This document shows, piece after piece, positions 1 to 8,060 of a stretch of DNA of 64,000 nucleotides. Source of the DNA: Psychrobacter urativorans (GTDB lineage: Bacteria; Pseudomonadota; Gammaproteobacteria; Pseudomonadales; Moraxellaceae); contig NZ_CAJHBR010000016.1 of NCBI RefSeq assembly GCF_904846695.1, positions 1-64,000 of the forward strand, given 5' to 3'. Each line of letters opens with the position of its first letter. The first letter of the stretch is position 1. The position numbers were made by a program, and so were the translations under genes. The notes under the pieces were generated by a model. That model saw nothing but the letters and a program-made list of their open reading frames with translations. It was not told where the DNA came from and did no database searches.

Positions 1-297
1 ATCGGCATCAGCATCAGCATCAGCATCGGCATCGGCATCGGCATCGGCATCAGCATCAGCATCAGCATCAGCATCAGCATCAGCATCAGCATCAGCATCA
101 GCATCGGCATCGGCATCGGCATCGGCATCGGCATCGGCATCGGCGTCAGCATCGGCGTCAGCATCAGCATCAGCATCAGCATCGGCATCAGCATCAGCAT
201 CAGCATCAGCATCAGCATCAGCATCAGCATCGGCGTCAGCATCGGCATCGGCATCGGCATCGGCATCAGCATCGGCATCGGCATCAGCGTCAGCGTC
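1..297 (-). repeat. Hexanucleotide tandem repeat encoding (Asp-Ala)n
   Basis: About 49 tandem 6-base units (plus-strand variants atcagc, atcggc, gtcagc) without interruption. Each unit encodes Asp-Ala on the minus strand, so unit gain or loss keeps the reading frame. The array continues beyond base 1. The third-base variants occur in blocks, which suggests repeated local duplication. Confidence 0.95.
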
Positions 298-795
298 GCT
301 GTCATCATCATCATGACCGAAAATAGCTGCTGCTAAACCAACACCAGCTAGTCCAACTAGCCAAGGAAGAGCATTAAAGCCTTCCGTAGCACCAACCCAC
401 CAAGGGGAAGCCTGTGACTGACCGCCAATCGCTTGGCCTTCAATTTCACCAGCTTGTAACTCAGTAACGTAATCCCCTACTTTTCCTGTATCTGGCACGT
501 AGTAATAGTAGCTACCATCTTCGCCTAAACCTATAAGAGCGCTATCGGTGCTGTCATAGAAGCCTTCAATGATAAGATCAGGTGTATTACTGTCCTCTTC
601 AAATGAGATTTCTAAATGCTTGCCTACCCGCTTAGTTATTATATGATCTGGTGCCTTTCCAGTAACTTGCTCAATAAGCTCATAGTTCACTTTATTTCTG
701 GCTTGGATAACTGTAGGTAAGCTATCTTTTGTAACAATGATTTTTTCAGCAATGACACTGTCTTTACCGTTGACTTTAACCATAATGTTATTCAT
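1..795 (-). CDS. Bap-like giant adhesin, N-terminal part (cut by window edge)
   Basis: Reading leftward from ATG at 795 (AAGGA about 7 bases upstream; a second in-frame ATG lies at 783) the frame stays open to base 1, giving 265 residues. Residues 1-135 resemble the N-terminal prefix domain of Bap/BapA-type biofilm adhesins. A hydrophobic segment near residues 140-160 (PWLVGLAGVGLAAAIFG) follows, then HDDDDS, then 99 residues of strict Asp-Ala alternation (167-265) that run off the edge. In this family the prefix is followed by Ig-like repeats and a C-terminal type I secretion signal; none is visible here, so the full length is unknown. It starts 63 bases after the OmpA-type lipoprotein gene on the same strand and may share its transcript. 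Family call fairly sure; cell-surface adhesion is inferred. Confidence 0.75.
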   Translation of the reverse strand, partial: MNNIMVKVNGKDSVIAEKIIVTKDSLPTVIQARNKVNYELIEQVTGKAPDHIITKRVGKHLEISFEEDSNTPDLIIEGFYDSTDSALIGLGEDGSYYYYVPDTGKVGDYVTELQAGEIEGQAIGGQSQASPWWVGATEGFNALPWLVGLAGVGLAAAIFGHDDDDSDADADADADADADADADADADADADADADADADADADADADADADADADADADADADADADADADADADADADADADADADADADADADADADADADAD

Positions 796-858
796 AAGTT
801 CATCCTTGGACTATTGATTTTGAGGGAAATTATTATCGAAATAAAATTATTGAGAGAT

Positions 859-1851
859 CTATTCTTCCGATATGACAGTAGCGACAACTCGACGATTATT
901 TCGACGTCCTTGTCTAGTAGTATTAGTATCTACAGGTTTATATTCGCCATATCCCATAGGAGTCAGCTTCATACTGTCGACGCCATATATATTTACTAAA
1001 ATACTTTTAGCTTTATTAGCGCGTGCCTGAGAAAGCTCTAAGTTGTAGTTATCAGAGCCTTTGTTGTCAGTGTGACCTTCTAAAATAATTTTATTAATCG
1101 TACGACGGGTTTTGATAAAGTCAGCCATTGCACCTAACTCAGCTGTGGTATTGGTTGTAATTTTAGTGCTGTCAAAGTCAAACAAGACTGTGAACTGTTT
1201 TTCATTTCTTATCGGTTGATTTGATGCTGGAGATTCTACTGTTAAGGGCATTACAACAATAGGTTGAGGAATTACTGCTGGTTGAGGGCTGCTACAGTCT
1301 ATGAAAACACGACTAATTTGATGCGTTTGACGCATGCTTTGACTCAACAGCGACAATGCTTGTGTAGTAGGCAGTTTTTCAATCGTAGGTGCGCCTGCTG
1401 CAGACAGGCTTATTTTTAAATAAGTCGTGGTTTGCGGTATAAAGTCAAACCGCTTTGACTGAGCTAGTACTTGTGCGCTTATGCTATTCATATTTTGAAC
1501 AGTAATTATCTGTGAGCCATTACAGATAACAACATCTGAATAATGATTATTAGTTAAGCTAACTTGAAACAGGTTGTCTAAATTAGCGCCAACAAGATCA
1601 TCAGAACCAATCCCCACTACGATAGGGTTTGTTTCAGTAGCAGTCTCACTTTGACGTATAAAAACAATTCGGCTTTCGTTAGCTTTTAGCATGTTGTCAC
1701 TGGGCTGCTCAAAAACAACTCCACTCTTTTTCCACTTGATTTTATTGATTGCAATATCAGCATTGGATAGCTGATTGCCAGCCATCATTTGACAACCAAT
1801 TAGACTCATTGCTATTACTAGTACTGGCGATAATAATATTTTGCTATTCAT
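859..1851 (-). CDS. OmpA-family lipoprotein upstream of the Bap-like adhesin
   Basis: 330 residues from ATG at 1851, chosen because AGAGGT sits 7 bases upstream and a lipoprotein signal follows at once (MNSKILLSPVLVIAMSLIGC). A longer frame to 1917 would bury the signal. The middle region is not recognised. The last ~115 residues are an OmpA/Pal-type peptidoglycan-binding domain: LFDFDSTKI, GHTDNKGSDNYN, and a terminal GRRNNRRV. Expected to be an outer-membrane-anchored lipoprotein gripping peptidoglycan. It lies directly before the Bap-like gene on the same strand, so a role in surface display or stability of the adhesin is plausible but inferred. Confidence 0.85.
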   Translation of the reverse strand: MNSKILLSPVLVIAMSLIGCQMMAGNQLSNADIAINKIKWKKSGVVFEQPSDNMLKANESRIVFIRQSETATETNPIVVGIGSDDLVGANLDNLFQVSLTNNHYSDVVICNGSQIITVQNMNSISAQVLAQSKRFDFIPQTTTYLKISLSAAGAPTIEKLPTTQALSLLSQSMRQTHQISRVFIDCSSPQPAVIPQPIVVMPLTVESPASNQPIRNEKQFTVLFDFDSTKITTNTTAELGAMADFIKTRRTINKIILEGHTDNKGSDNYNLELSQARANKAKSILVNIYGVDSMKLTPMGYGEYKPVDTNTTRQGRRNNRRVVATVISEE

Positions 1852-2481
1852 GTCATTACCTCTAAGTAAGCGAAAAATGAAGCCTATTGGTATTTGTTCT
1901 ACTGAGCCTCTACCCATCCTACAAAAACAGCAGAAAAAGCCTTATTTCTCTCATTGAATTTAGTTTGTTAATACAACAAACGCATTAGCAGCTATCCCAG
2001 TAGCTGTTAATGCTTTCTATTAACATTATTAATTTATTGTAAAACCATCTATTTTCATCGTTTCAATATTCCGACCTAAACGCAGTAAACTCAGAGAAAA
2101 TATGATAGTTAGAGTTAAAATTAATTATATTCGAATAAACGGATATAAATATTCGTTTTAATGAATATATCACAGTTGATTAAGGTTCACAGCAAAAAAT
2201 CAAATTTAATGACATGAGGTAAAGCCTGAAATTATTTAGAAGAGCCTGAAAAAGATAAATTGCTTACCAGTAATGACCATTCATTTCTTATTCATCACAT
2301 ACTCATTAGAGGGATTACTGTGCTTACTAGTAATGAATACTGAAGCTAGTAGCAAAAAATAACTATGCTGCTGATAAGCTTTAGAAAACGGACTACAGAA
2401 CACGTGAGTAGTGACAGGAATTTACTTAAGCTGGAATTGCAAAACGTTTGGTAATAATAGGCGATCATTATTTAGCAAAAA

Positions 2482-2509
2482 AAAATCCCAGCTATTAAGC
2501 TGGGATTTT
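2482..2509. terminator. Bidirectional hairpin terminator
   Basis: Perfect 12-bp stem (aaaatcccagct / agctgggatttt) with a 4-base loop, and an A-run on the left that is a T-run on the minus strand. It lies isolated in the long gap, so the transcript it ends is not identified. Confidence 0.75.
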
Positions 2510-2633
2510 GATATTCAGTGCTAACAATTGTCATATAAAACGTTTATATAGACTGTCTGCTACTTCTATTAATATGATAGAAGTATAAATTACTATTTTT
2601 TGATAGCGAATGGTCAGATATGATTTAATATTT

Positions 2634-2659
2634 ATTAGAGCGGTGTATTAGAGCGGTGT
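2634..2659. repeat. 13-bp tandem duplication
   Basis: Two exact copies of attagagcggtgt followed by the first 6 bases of a third. Intergenic, no evident function. Confidence 0.85.
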
Positions 2660-2971
2660 ATTAGACCTTTCAATTAGCAAGAATCATGGGGCAATGAATA
2701 GTTTTGAAGCTCTGTAGCTAAAATCAGCTACCCGCTTAATTGATATTCAATAAAGGCCCGTATACTGTGTAGCTAATTGATGGTAAAAATGATATAGCGA
2801 AATTGGCTTGGAGTAATAGGTGATGCAGAGAATATGAAAAATACACTAATATAAGCTCAATTACAGTGACCACCACTATGCTAAGGATCAAATCAATTCT
2901 GTATCAGCTTTAATTAAGATATAGAAGGCGGCTGATTTATCGACTTAAGCACCGAATTGCAGGCATAAAAA

Positions 2972-3000
2972 AAGCCTCACTACATTACATAGTGAGGCTT
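2972..3000 (-). terminator. Terminator of the tRNA-Gly transcript
   Basis: 11-bp stem (aagcctcacta / tagtgaggctt), followed on the minus strand by a run of T (the A-run at 2967-2973). It lies 22 bases downstream of the tRNA 3' end. Confidence 0.85.
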
Positions 3001-3021
3001 CCTGCTTTTTCAAGCCATATT

Positions 3022-3096
3022 TGGAGCGGGAAAAGAGATTCGAACTCTCGACCCCAACCTTGGCAAGGTTATGCTCTACCACTGAGCTATTCCCGC
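3022..3096 (-). tRNA. tRNA-Gly (anticodon GCC)
   Basis: 75 bases including an encoded CCA end. The acceptor stem pairs GCGGGAA with TTCCCGC, followed by discriminator T. The D-arm has AGCTCAGTGGTAGAGC, the T-arm has GAGAGTTCGAATCTC, and the anticodon loop sits within ACCTTGCCAAGGT, with GCC at 3064-3062. The sequence is close to the Escherichia coli GCC isoacceptor. It stands alone with its own terminator. Confidence 0.97.
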
Positions 3097-3625
3097 ATAT
3101 ATCAAAATGTAGCGTTATTCACGACTACCTCTGGATAGGCTGGCTATTCTAGCAACTTCTACGAAAGTGTCAATCTTTATTTTCTTCAATAACACCTACC
3201 ATAGACTCTTTAGACCTATAATAATACTAGATTCGATTTCAAACAATTGATTTAAAACTATATTTCTTCAGTATAAATATTTTTTATTTTAATTAAAATT
3301 TTAAAAAAGGTAATCTAATAATCAGCTCTTATAACAATGTCTGATAAAATTAGATGCAACGGCTAGAGTTTAGGATCTTTTATAGACTACTATTTCTATC
3401 GCTACCGCCTTTTCCCAGCTTTAGTATCAAGCAATATCTGTGTTTTAGTTACCTATCATTACATAACTTATGAATTACATGCTAGTAAATCGTATTACTT
3501 ACAATGCTACGCTGTATTGTTACTATTGCAGTGTTGGATTTGCACAGTAATGCTTATTATAATAAAGCGAATTATTTTTCATCTTTATTATTTGTACAAC
3601 TTTATCTCTTACGAGGACGTATATT
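3097..3625. other. Intergenic region between tRNA-Gly and the M48 protease
   Basis: AT-rich DNA with stop codons in all frames that I checked by eye. Besides the candidate promoter at 3534-3563 I see no structured element. Confidence 0.5.
3534..3563 (+). promoter_or_regulatory. Candidate sigma-70 promoter of the M48 gene
   Basis: ttggat at 3534-3539 and a perfect tataat at 3558-3563, spaced 18 bases, about 60 bases before the start codon. Prediction only. Confidence 0.45.
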
Positions 3626-4438
3626 ATGAAAAAGCTAGTAACTACTACAGTTATGGCAGCATCACTATCAGTACTAAGCTTAACAGGTTGTAGTACTACT
3701 ACTAACGGTGGTGCTATCGGTGTCGATCGTCAGCAACTATTGCTAGTATCTAGCGAGCAAGTATTACAGCTTTCAGCGCAAAGCTATAACAAAAATATTC
3801 AAGAAGCACGGGCTAAAGGCGTACTGGATACTAATAAAGCTCAACTTAATCGTTTAAAAGGCATCGCTAATCGCTTGGTAGGTCAAGTAGGCGTTTATCG
3901 TCCAGATGCAGCCAAATGGAATTGGGAAGTTCACACCATCAAGTCTGATCAGCTAAACGCTTTTGTTATGCCTGGTGGTAAGATCATGTTCTATTCTGGT
4001 ATTATTGATAAATTAAATTTAACCGACGACGAAATTGCTGCCATTATGGGTCATGAGATGTCGCATGCTTTACGTGAGCATTCACGTGAACGCTTATCGC
4101 GTGAGTATGCAACGCAAACTGGTATTGGTGTAGCTGCTAGTGTATTCGGTCTCTCACAAGGTCAAGCACAGCTGGCAAACTTAGCTGGTGACTTTGGTTT
4201 AAGTCGTCCTCATAGTCGTACGCAAGAGAGTGAAGCAGATCAAATCGGTCTAGAGCTAATGGCACGTGCCGGTTATAACCCACAAGCAGCTATTAGCTTA
4301 TGGCAAAAAATGCAACGTGCCAGCCAAGGTGAGCCACCGCAGTTCTTAAGCACTCACCCATCGAGTAGCAATCGTATTACCCAGTTGCAAGCTTTGATGC
4401 CTAAGGTCACGCCGCTGTATCAAAAATCACGTCGCTAG
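3626..4438 (+). CDS. M48-family zinc metalloprotease, lipoprotein (LoiP/YcaL-like)
   Basis: 270 residues. It has a lipoprotein signal (lipobox LTGC, Cys at about 22) followed by an M48 peptidase domain. The zinc-binding HEMSH begins at His143, and ESEAD at 201-205 supplies the expected third ligand. Length and architecture match the periplasmic LoiP/YcaL/BepA-type proteases that act on outer membrane proteins, though no TPR domain is present, so it is not BepA-like in full. It is monocistronic: its own promoter candidate lies upstream and a terminator at 4505. Substrate unknown. Confidence 0.88.
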   Translation: MKKLVTTTVMAASLSVLSLTGCSTTTNGGAIGVDRQQLLLVSSEQVLQLSAQSYNKNIQEARAKGVLDTNKAQLNRLKGIANRLVGQVGVYRPDAAKWNWEVHTIKSDQLNAFVMPGGKIMFYSGIIDKLNLTDDEIAAIMGHEMSHALREHSRERLSREYATQTGIGVAASVFGLSQGQAQLANLAGDFGLSRPHSRTQESEADQIGLELMARAGYNPQAAISLWQKMQRASQGEPPQFLSTHPSSSNRITQLQALMPKVTPLYQKSRR

Positions 4439-4504
4439 TTGCTAACTATTGATGATTAATACAGTAAATTAAGTAAGTCTAGCATTTGAGAAACCACAAC
4501 TATT

Positions 4505-4540
4505 AATAGAGTATGAATGACTGTTCATGCTCTATTTTTT
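4505..4540 (+). terminator. Terminator after the M48 protease gene
   Basis: Stem aatagagtatgaa / ttcatgctctatt (13 bp with one G-T pair), short loop, then a run of T. Confidence 0.85.
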
Positions 4541-4709
4541 GCTTGAGTGTTTTATATACTGAGGTATATCAATCAGCTATACGTAAGGTACAACCATTCC
4601 TAGCGTACTGCTACCCTACTTTAGCTCTATATTATTAAGGTTTTACTATCTGTTATACTAAACGCTTAATTTTATAACTGTTTAGCGTTTAGATCATTGA
4701 GGTATAACT

Positions 4710-5033
4710 ATGAATACGCCTACTGCTGCTGCTCTTGACTTAGGGCTACAGGAATTACATCCTCAACACCTTGAACTGATTAATGAGTCCATGAATCATG
4801 CTGGCTATTTTGAAGGTAAGGAGAGCCATTTTAAGCTCACTATCGTCAGCGCAGTTTTTGATAATAAACGTCTAGTGGCACGTCATCAGCTGGTTTATGC
4901 TTCAGTCGCAGAATTATTAACTTCAAAAGGAGGTAATGTTCATGCGCTTGCTATTCATGCTTATACGCCTGCGGAGTGGCAGCAGCAAACTCAAAGCCCT
5001 ACTAGCCCGCTATGTGCAGGTCAAAACTCATAA
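4710..5033 (+). CDS. bolA: BolA family protein
   Basis: 107 residues. The core matches BolA: SHFKLTIVSAVFDNKRLVARH, then VHALAIHAYTPAEW near the C terminus, including the conserved HAL-IH segment whose His can help coordinate an Fe-S cluster with monothiol glutaredoxin. BolA proteins link iron-sulfur handling and stress morphology. The C-terminal tail (QSPTSPLCAGQNS) is outside the family core. The start lies after GAGG in ttgaggtataacta. It could be another BolA-type paralogue such as IbaG, but the RHQLVY motif fits BolA proper better. Confidence 0.85.
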   Translation: MNTPTAAALDLGLQELHPQHLELINESMNHAGYFEGKESHFKLTIVSAVFDNKRLVARHQLVYASVAELLTSKGGNVHALAIHAYTPAEWQQQTQSPTSPLCAGQNS

Positions 5034-5237
5034 TAGATATGACAAAATAATAGTATCTTTACTCTTATAGTAGCTGCTAGCTAACCTTAGTGCCTATAGA
5101 ATTATCGCTTATAAATAACAGCTATTTTACTAATATACTTTTATCATTATATAAAAGTATATTTCCAGCAGACTTCATATGAATTTGTGCATCATCGCTC
5201 TCGTTCGTGAACTTTCATACTAAAGGATTAACACTTA

Positions 5238-5597
5238 ATGAAACATTTGCACACTCTGTTGGCACTGTTGGTGATAGGCCTATTTATATATCAGAGCTAC
5301 TTAGTATTGAGCGCGCAGAAACGGCCGCCACGAGTAATCAAAATTGCTAACCATATTCTTTACGCCTTGATTATTGTTTCAGGCGGCTGGATGCTCATGC
5401 AGCTACTAAGCGTTAATGCTCCTATTCAATGGGTATTGGCCAAAATTGTTTTACTCATTGCTGCTATTAGCGCCAGTATCAAAGCCTTTAGTCCCAATGC
5501 CCTGCCGTCACAAACTAAAGTGGGGGTTGCTATCGCCACCATAGCTTATATAGGCATAGTAGTATTAGCTTGTACCAAGCCGGCTAACTTTTTTTAA
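5238..5597 (+). CDS. SirB2-family membrane protein
   Basis: 119 residues with four predicted membrane helices (about 4-25, 38-59, 66-84, 93-113). The N-terminal His (MKHLH) followed by a hydrophobic helix and QSY, and the KIANHILYALIIVSGGWM segment, fit the SirB/SirB2 family of small inner-membrane proteins. The biochemical function of the family is not established. AAAGGA precedes the start. Confidence 0.75.
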   Translation: MKHLHTLLALLVIGLFIYQSYLVLSAQKRPPRVIKIANHILYALIIVSGGWMLMQLLSVNAPIQWVLAKIVLLIAAISASIKAFSPNALPSQTKVGVAIATIAYIGIVVLACTKPANFF

Positions 5598-5777
5598 GTT
5601 CTAAGTTTTGGGTCTAAATCACTCTATAATTAATGCTCTGGTTTTTTAGCATCGATTTAGACTTCAAATGCTATGTTTTTAGTATCACCAGCGCTTTAAT
5701 TTTGCTATCTTAAGCACTTGTATTATATTATTAATATATTCCATGCAAATACAATACCTTAGCCTTACGGAGCCACT

Positions 5778-6179
5778 ATGAAAAAACTCACAGCAGCAAC
5801 GCTTTTGAGCGCAGCTGGTATATTTGGTCTCTCAGGCTGTGCAACAACTGGCAATCTAACCCCACAATATGTACCGCCCAGCACTTATCAAAGCTACGAC
5901 TGCCAAGCACTCACTCAAGAGTATAATCGAGTCAATAGCTATGTTGAGGCTACACGTAACGAGCGCTCAACTTTATCATCCTCTGGGGTCGGCGTAGGTA
6001 TCTCTGCAGGACGCTGGGGTATCTCTCCCAATATCAGTTTTGGGGTGGGCAAAAGCAACGACACCAACGCTCGCGATGTTAAGTTATCACGGCTTTATGG
6101 TGAGCGTGATGCCATCATTCAATCTGCCCGTATTAAGCGCTGTAGCTTTGCCAATGGTATTAAGATTTATGGTGAATAA
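5778..6179 (+). CDS. Small lipoprotein of unknown function
   Basis: 133 residues with a clear lipoprotein signal (MKKLTAATLLSAAGIFGLSGC). The mature part has a two-Cys pattern (YDCQAL near 41 and KRCSF near 121) that could form a disulfide, a central Gly/Ser-rich stretch (SSGVGVGISAGRWGISPN) and a probable helix before it. The family is not recognised. ACGGAG precedes the start, and a shared terminator follows at 6214. Confidence 0.75.
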   Translation: MKKLTAATLLSAAGIFGLSGCATTGNLTPQYVPPSTYQSYDCQALTQEYNRVNSYVEATRNERSTLSSSGVGVGISAGRWGISPNISFGVGKSNDTNARDVKLSRLYGERDAIIQSARIKRCSFANGIKIYGE

Positions 6180-6213
6180 AGTTAAACAATAGTTAATCTC
6201 AAATGTTCAACAT

Positions 6214-6250
6214 AAAAAAGCCAATACCTTAGTAAAGTATTGGCTTTTTT
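6214..6250. terminator. Bidirectional terminator between the lipoprotein gene and trxC
   Basis: Stem aaaaagccaatac / gtattggctttttt with a 9-base loop, giving T-runs on both strands. It separates two convergent genes. Confidence 0.9.
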
Positions 6251-6286
6251 GTCGCTTAAATGCAGGCAATTAGCATCAAAAGCTAT

Positions 6287-6724
6287 TTATGATGGCAAGC
6301 TTTGTATCCACTGTACGATCTGACCACTAGACAAAGCACCTGACTGCCGTGCTATTTCTTTACCGCCTCGAAAAGCCACCATCGTCGGTAGGCTACGAAT
6401 ATTATAAGGGGCGGCGGCTTGCTCGTATTTATCGGTTTGCAGCTTAGCCAGCACTACTTGCGGTAATTGACTAGCAGCCGTCTTAAAATGTGGTGCCATC
6501 ATTAAGCAGGGCTGACACCAGCTCGCCCAAAAGTCCACAATAGTTAGGACATCATTCTTTTGAATAACTTTATTGGTCGATTGCGTCGTTAGCTCATGCA
6601 CGCTAGCTGTCAACAATGCCTCGCCGCATTTACCGCAGTTAGGATTAGCCGCTAGACGCTCCGCTGGTAACCGGTTAGTCGCTTGGCAATTATTACAAAC
6701 GATATGCAAGCTTTGTTCACTCAT
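6287..6724 (-). CDS. trxC: Thioredoxin 2 (TrxC-type, zinc-binding N terminus)
   Basis: 145 residues. The N terminus has two CxxC pairs (CNNC at 10-13 and CGKC further on), the zinc site typical of TrxC. The thioredoxin fold follows with the active site WASWCQPC, Cys70 and Cys73, and the cis-Pro in SLPTMVAF. The usual TrxC active site is WCGPC; here the Gly is Gln, which should shift redox potential or partner choice. TrxC is often peroxide-induced in relatives, and oxyR lies in this window, but no OxyR site was established here. CGGTAACTCC precedes the ATG as a GGAG-type ribosome site on the minus strand. Confidence 0.92.
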   Translation of the reverse strand: MSEQSLHIVCNNCQATNRLPAERLAANPNCGKCGEALLTASVHELTTQSTNKVIQKNDVLTIVDFWASWCQPCLMMAPHFKTAASQLPQVVLAKLQTDKYEQAAAPYNIRSLPTMVAFRGGKEIARQSGALSSGQIVQWIQSLPS

Positions 6725-6989
6725 TCGGTAACTCCTATTTTAATTATTATTTGCTGGTTATCATGATCCATGATTGTTAGCTTAAAGCGCGGATAGCTAA
6801 AAAACTGGCTTTAACTTAAAAAGAGGTGCTTATTACTAACTAGGTTAACACTTTTATTGAGTTTATGGCTCTATGCTTACGTTTGGCGGACTTAATACTA
6901 TATGGGCTTACGCTTTGTTGCAGAGACTTACTTAGCAAGGTACTGCCTAGTTTATTTACAGTGTTGATTGAATGTTCTGCACAGCAACA

Positions 6990-7010
6990 ATTGCTAATTG
7001 CTAATTGCTA
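6990..7010. repeat. Heptamer tandem repeat, three copies of attgcta
   Basis: Three exact 7-base copies. The last one supplies the TAG stop codon of the methyltransferase gene (minus strand). It is similar in kind to the attgctc array at 11554. Confidence 0.85.
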
Positions 7011-7634
7011 ATTTTGGCATGATGGTCGGGCTGAGCCGCTATAGATATAGGTTAGCGCCCGTGGCGCTGATAAATACTCTGCCCTTAGCTCCTCAATGCT
7101 AAACCCAGCTGCTTCAATAAGTGCTGGAATATCACGATTGAGATGACAGCCACCTGCTAGCGGCTTCCACCAAGGCGTCAATCGCTGTTGCCAACGCGCA
7201 ACTGGGGCATCCGGTGCTAAGCCATGCTCACAAAATAGCAATCGCCCTGCTGGTTTCAGCACTCGCATCATTTCTTGCAGCGCTGGTATTGGCTCATTGA
7301 TACTACATAGTGTAAAAGTCATAACAATAGTATCGAATCGATCGGTTGCCGCATGAATGCCCTGCACATCAACAGCCATTATCTCAACGGGGATACCAAT
7401 AGCATCGGCACGCCGACGTGCCACAGTCTGCATCTGTGCAGCTGGGTCAACTGCAACTATAGTTGCCACCTTTTGCCGATCATAAAACTCTAAGTTAAGA
7501 CCGCTACCGATGCCAATCTCTAATACTTCGCCTAGTGCTTGCGGAACGATTTTGGCGCGGGCACTCATCACAGCATCAGTGCTACAAGCTATATCAATTA
7601 TTTTTGGCAGTACATAGCGTTTGTAAGGGTTCAT
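7008..7634 (-). CDS. Class I SAM methyltransferase, METTL7-like (possible thiol S-methyltransferase)
   Basis: 208 residues from ATG at 7634, preferred over 7646 because GGAGA lies 6 bases upstream. The SAM-binding motif I is VLEIGIGSGLNLEFY; the motif II/III region is VMTFTLCSINEP, then RVLKPAGRLLFCEHG. After this comes WQQRLTPWWKPLAGGCHLNRD. From memory this series (LE-G-G-G-N-FY, TL-LCS, LKPGG..EH, WQQ...P.WK...GC.L.R) closely follows the human METTL7A/B (TMT1A/B) proteins, reported to be alkyl-thiol/H2S methyltransferases. It lies on the same strand behind the DUF2892 and persulfide-dioxygenase genes. Class certain; thiol substrate is inference from similarity and context. No hydrophobic N-terminal anchor is present, unlike METTL7. 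Confidence 0.8.
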   Translation of the reverse strand: MNPYKRYVLPKIIDIACSTDAVMSARAKIVPQALGEVLEIGIGSGLNLEFYDRQKVATIVAVDPAAQMQTVARRRADAIGIPVEIMAVDVQGIHAATDRFDTIVMTFTLCSINEPIPALQEMMRVLKPAGRLLFCEHGLAPDAPVARWQQRLTPWWKPLAGGCHLNRDIPALIEAAGFSIEELRAEYLSAPRALTYIYSGSARPSCQN

Positions 7635-7759
7635 TGCGTTCTCCATTTGCCGCAGTAGCTAATAGTTTATTTTCGCTATTTACTGCATTTAGTAAGGTCA
7701 ATAACACTAAGTATTATTGACCTTTGACAACAGAGCAGCGGCTTTGCTATGGCATTAGC

Positions 7760-7942
7760 TTAACGTTTGCAGGTATTCATACCCAGCATAGTATATAACG
7801 GACAAAAACGGAATATACCAGTCAATAAAGGCACTAACCCGATAATACCCCACAAGCTCTGAAAATAAACCCCAAGGCCGATGATAATTACTCCGACAAT
7901 AATGCGTAGTACTCTCTCGTTGTTGCCAATATTAATCTGCAT
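7760..7942 (-). CDS. DUF2892 (YgaP-like) small inner-membrane protein
   Basis: 60 residues: MQINIGNNERVLRIIVGVII, then two membrane helices (about 10-27 and 30-45), and a C-terminal GIFRFCPLYTMLGMNTCK with the paired Cys typical of this family. DUF2892 segments are often fused to or placed beside rhodanese and MBL sulfur enzymes (the membrane part of YgaP). It lies between the MBL gene (118 bases) and the methyltransferase gene (125 bases) on one strand, so all three may be co-transcribed. Confidence 0.85.
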   Translation of the reverse strand: MQINIGNNERVLRIIVGVIIIGLGVYFQSLWGIIGLVPLLTGIFRFCPLYTMLGMNTCKR

Positions 7943-8060
7943 AATTAACTCCTTTATTGCAGTTGCTGATGCGCTCAGAAACTTTAAATAATAAGCTAGA
8001 CATATCTGGACTAGCCATAGTAAAAAGACTATTTATATCATACTGATTTAGGCTGTAGAA

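Larger units (their letters stand above)
1852..3021. other. Long intergenic region, no gene seen
   Basis: About 1.1 kb of AT-rich DNA between the OmpA lipoprotein and the tRNA. It holds two hairpin terminators (2482-2509, 2972-3000), a 13-base tandem duplication at 2634-2659, and an imperfect direct repeat (tgcttaccagtaatga at 2261, tgcttactagtaatga at 2321, exactly 60 bases apart). The promoter of the OmpA/Bap transcript should lie in 1860-2200, but I could not pick one convincingly. Confidence 0.6.

Noticed and set aside
1-297. Short-unit array as a CRISPR or non-coding satellite
   Set aside because: Units are 6 bases with no spacers and read in frame as Asp-Ala from a well-formed adhesin start at 795.
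3022-3096. tRNA-Gly as an integration site of a mobile element
   Set aside because: No integrase, no repeated tRNA 3' end and no change in gene type on either side.
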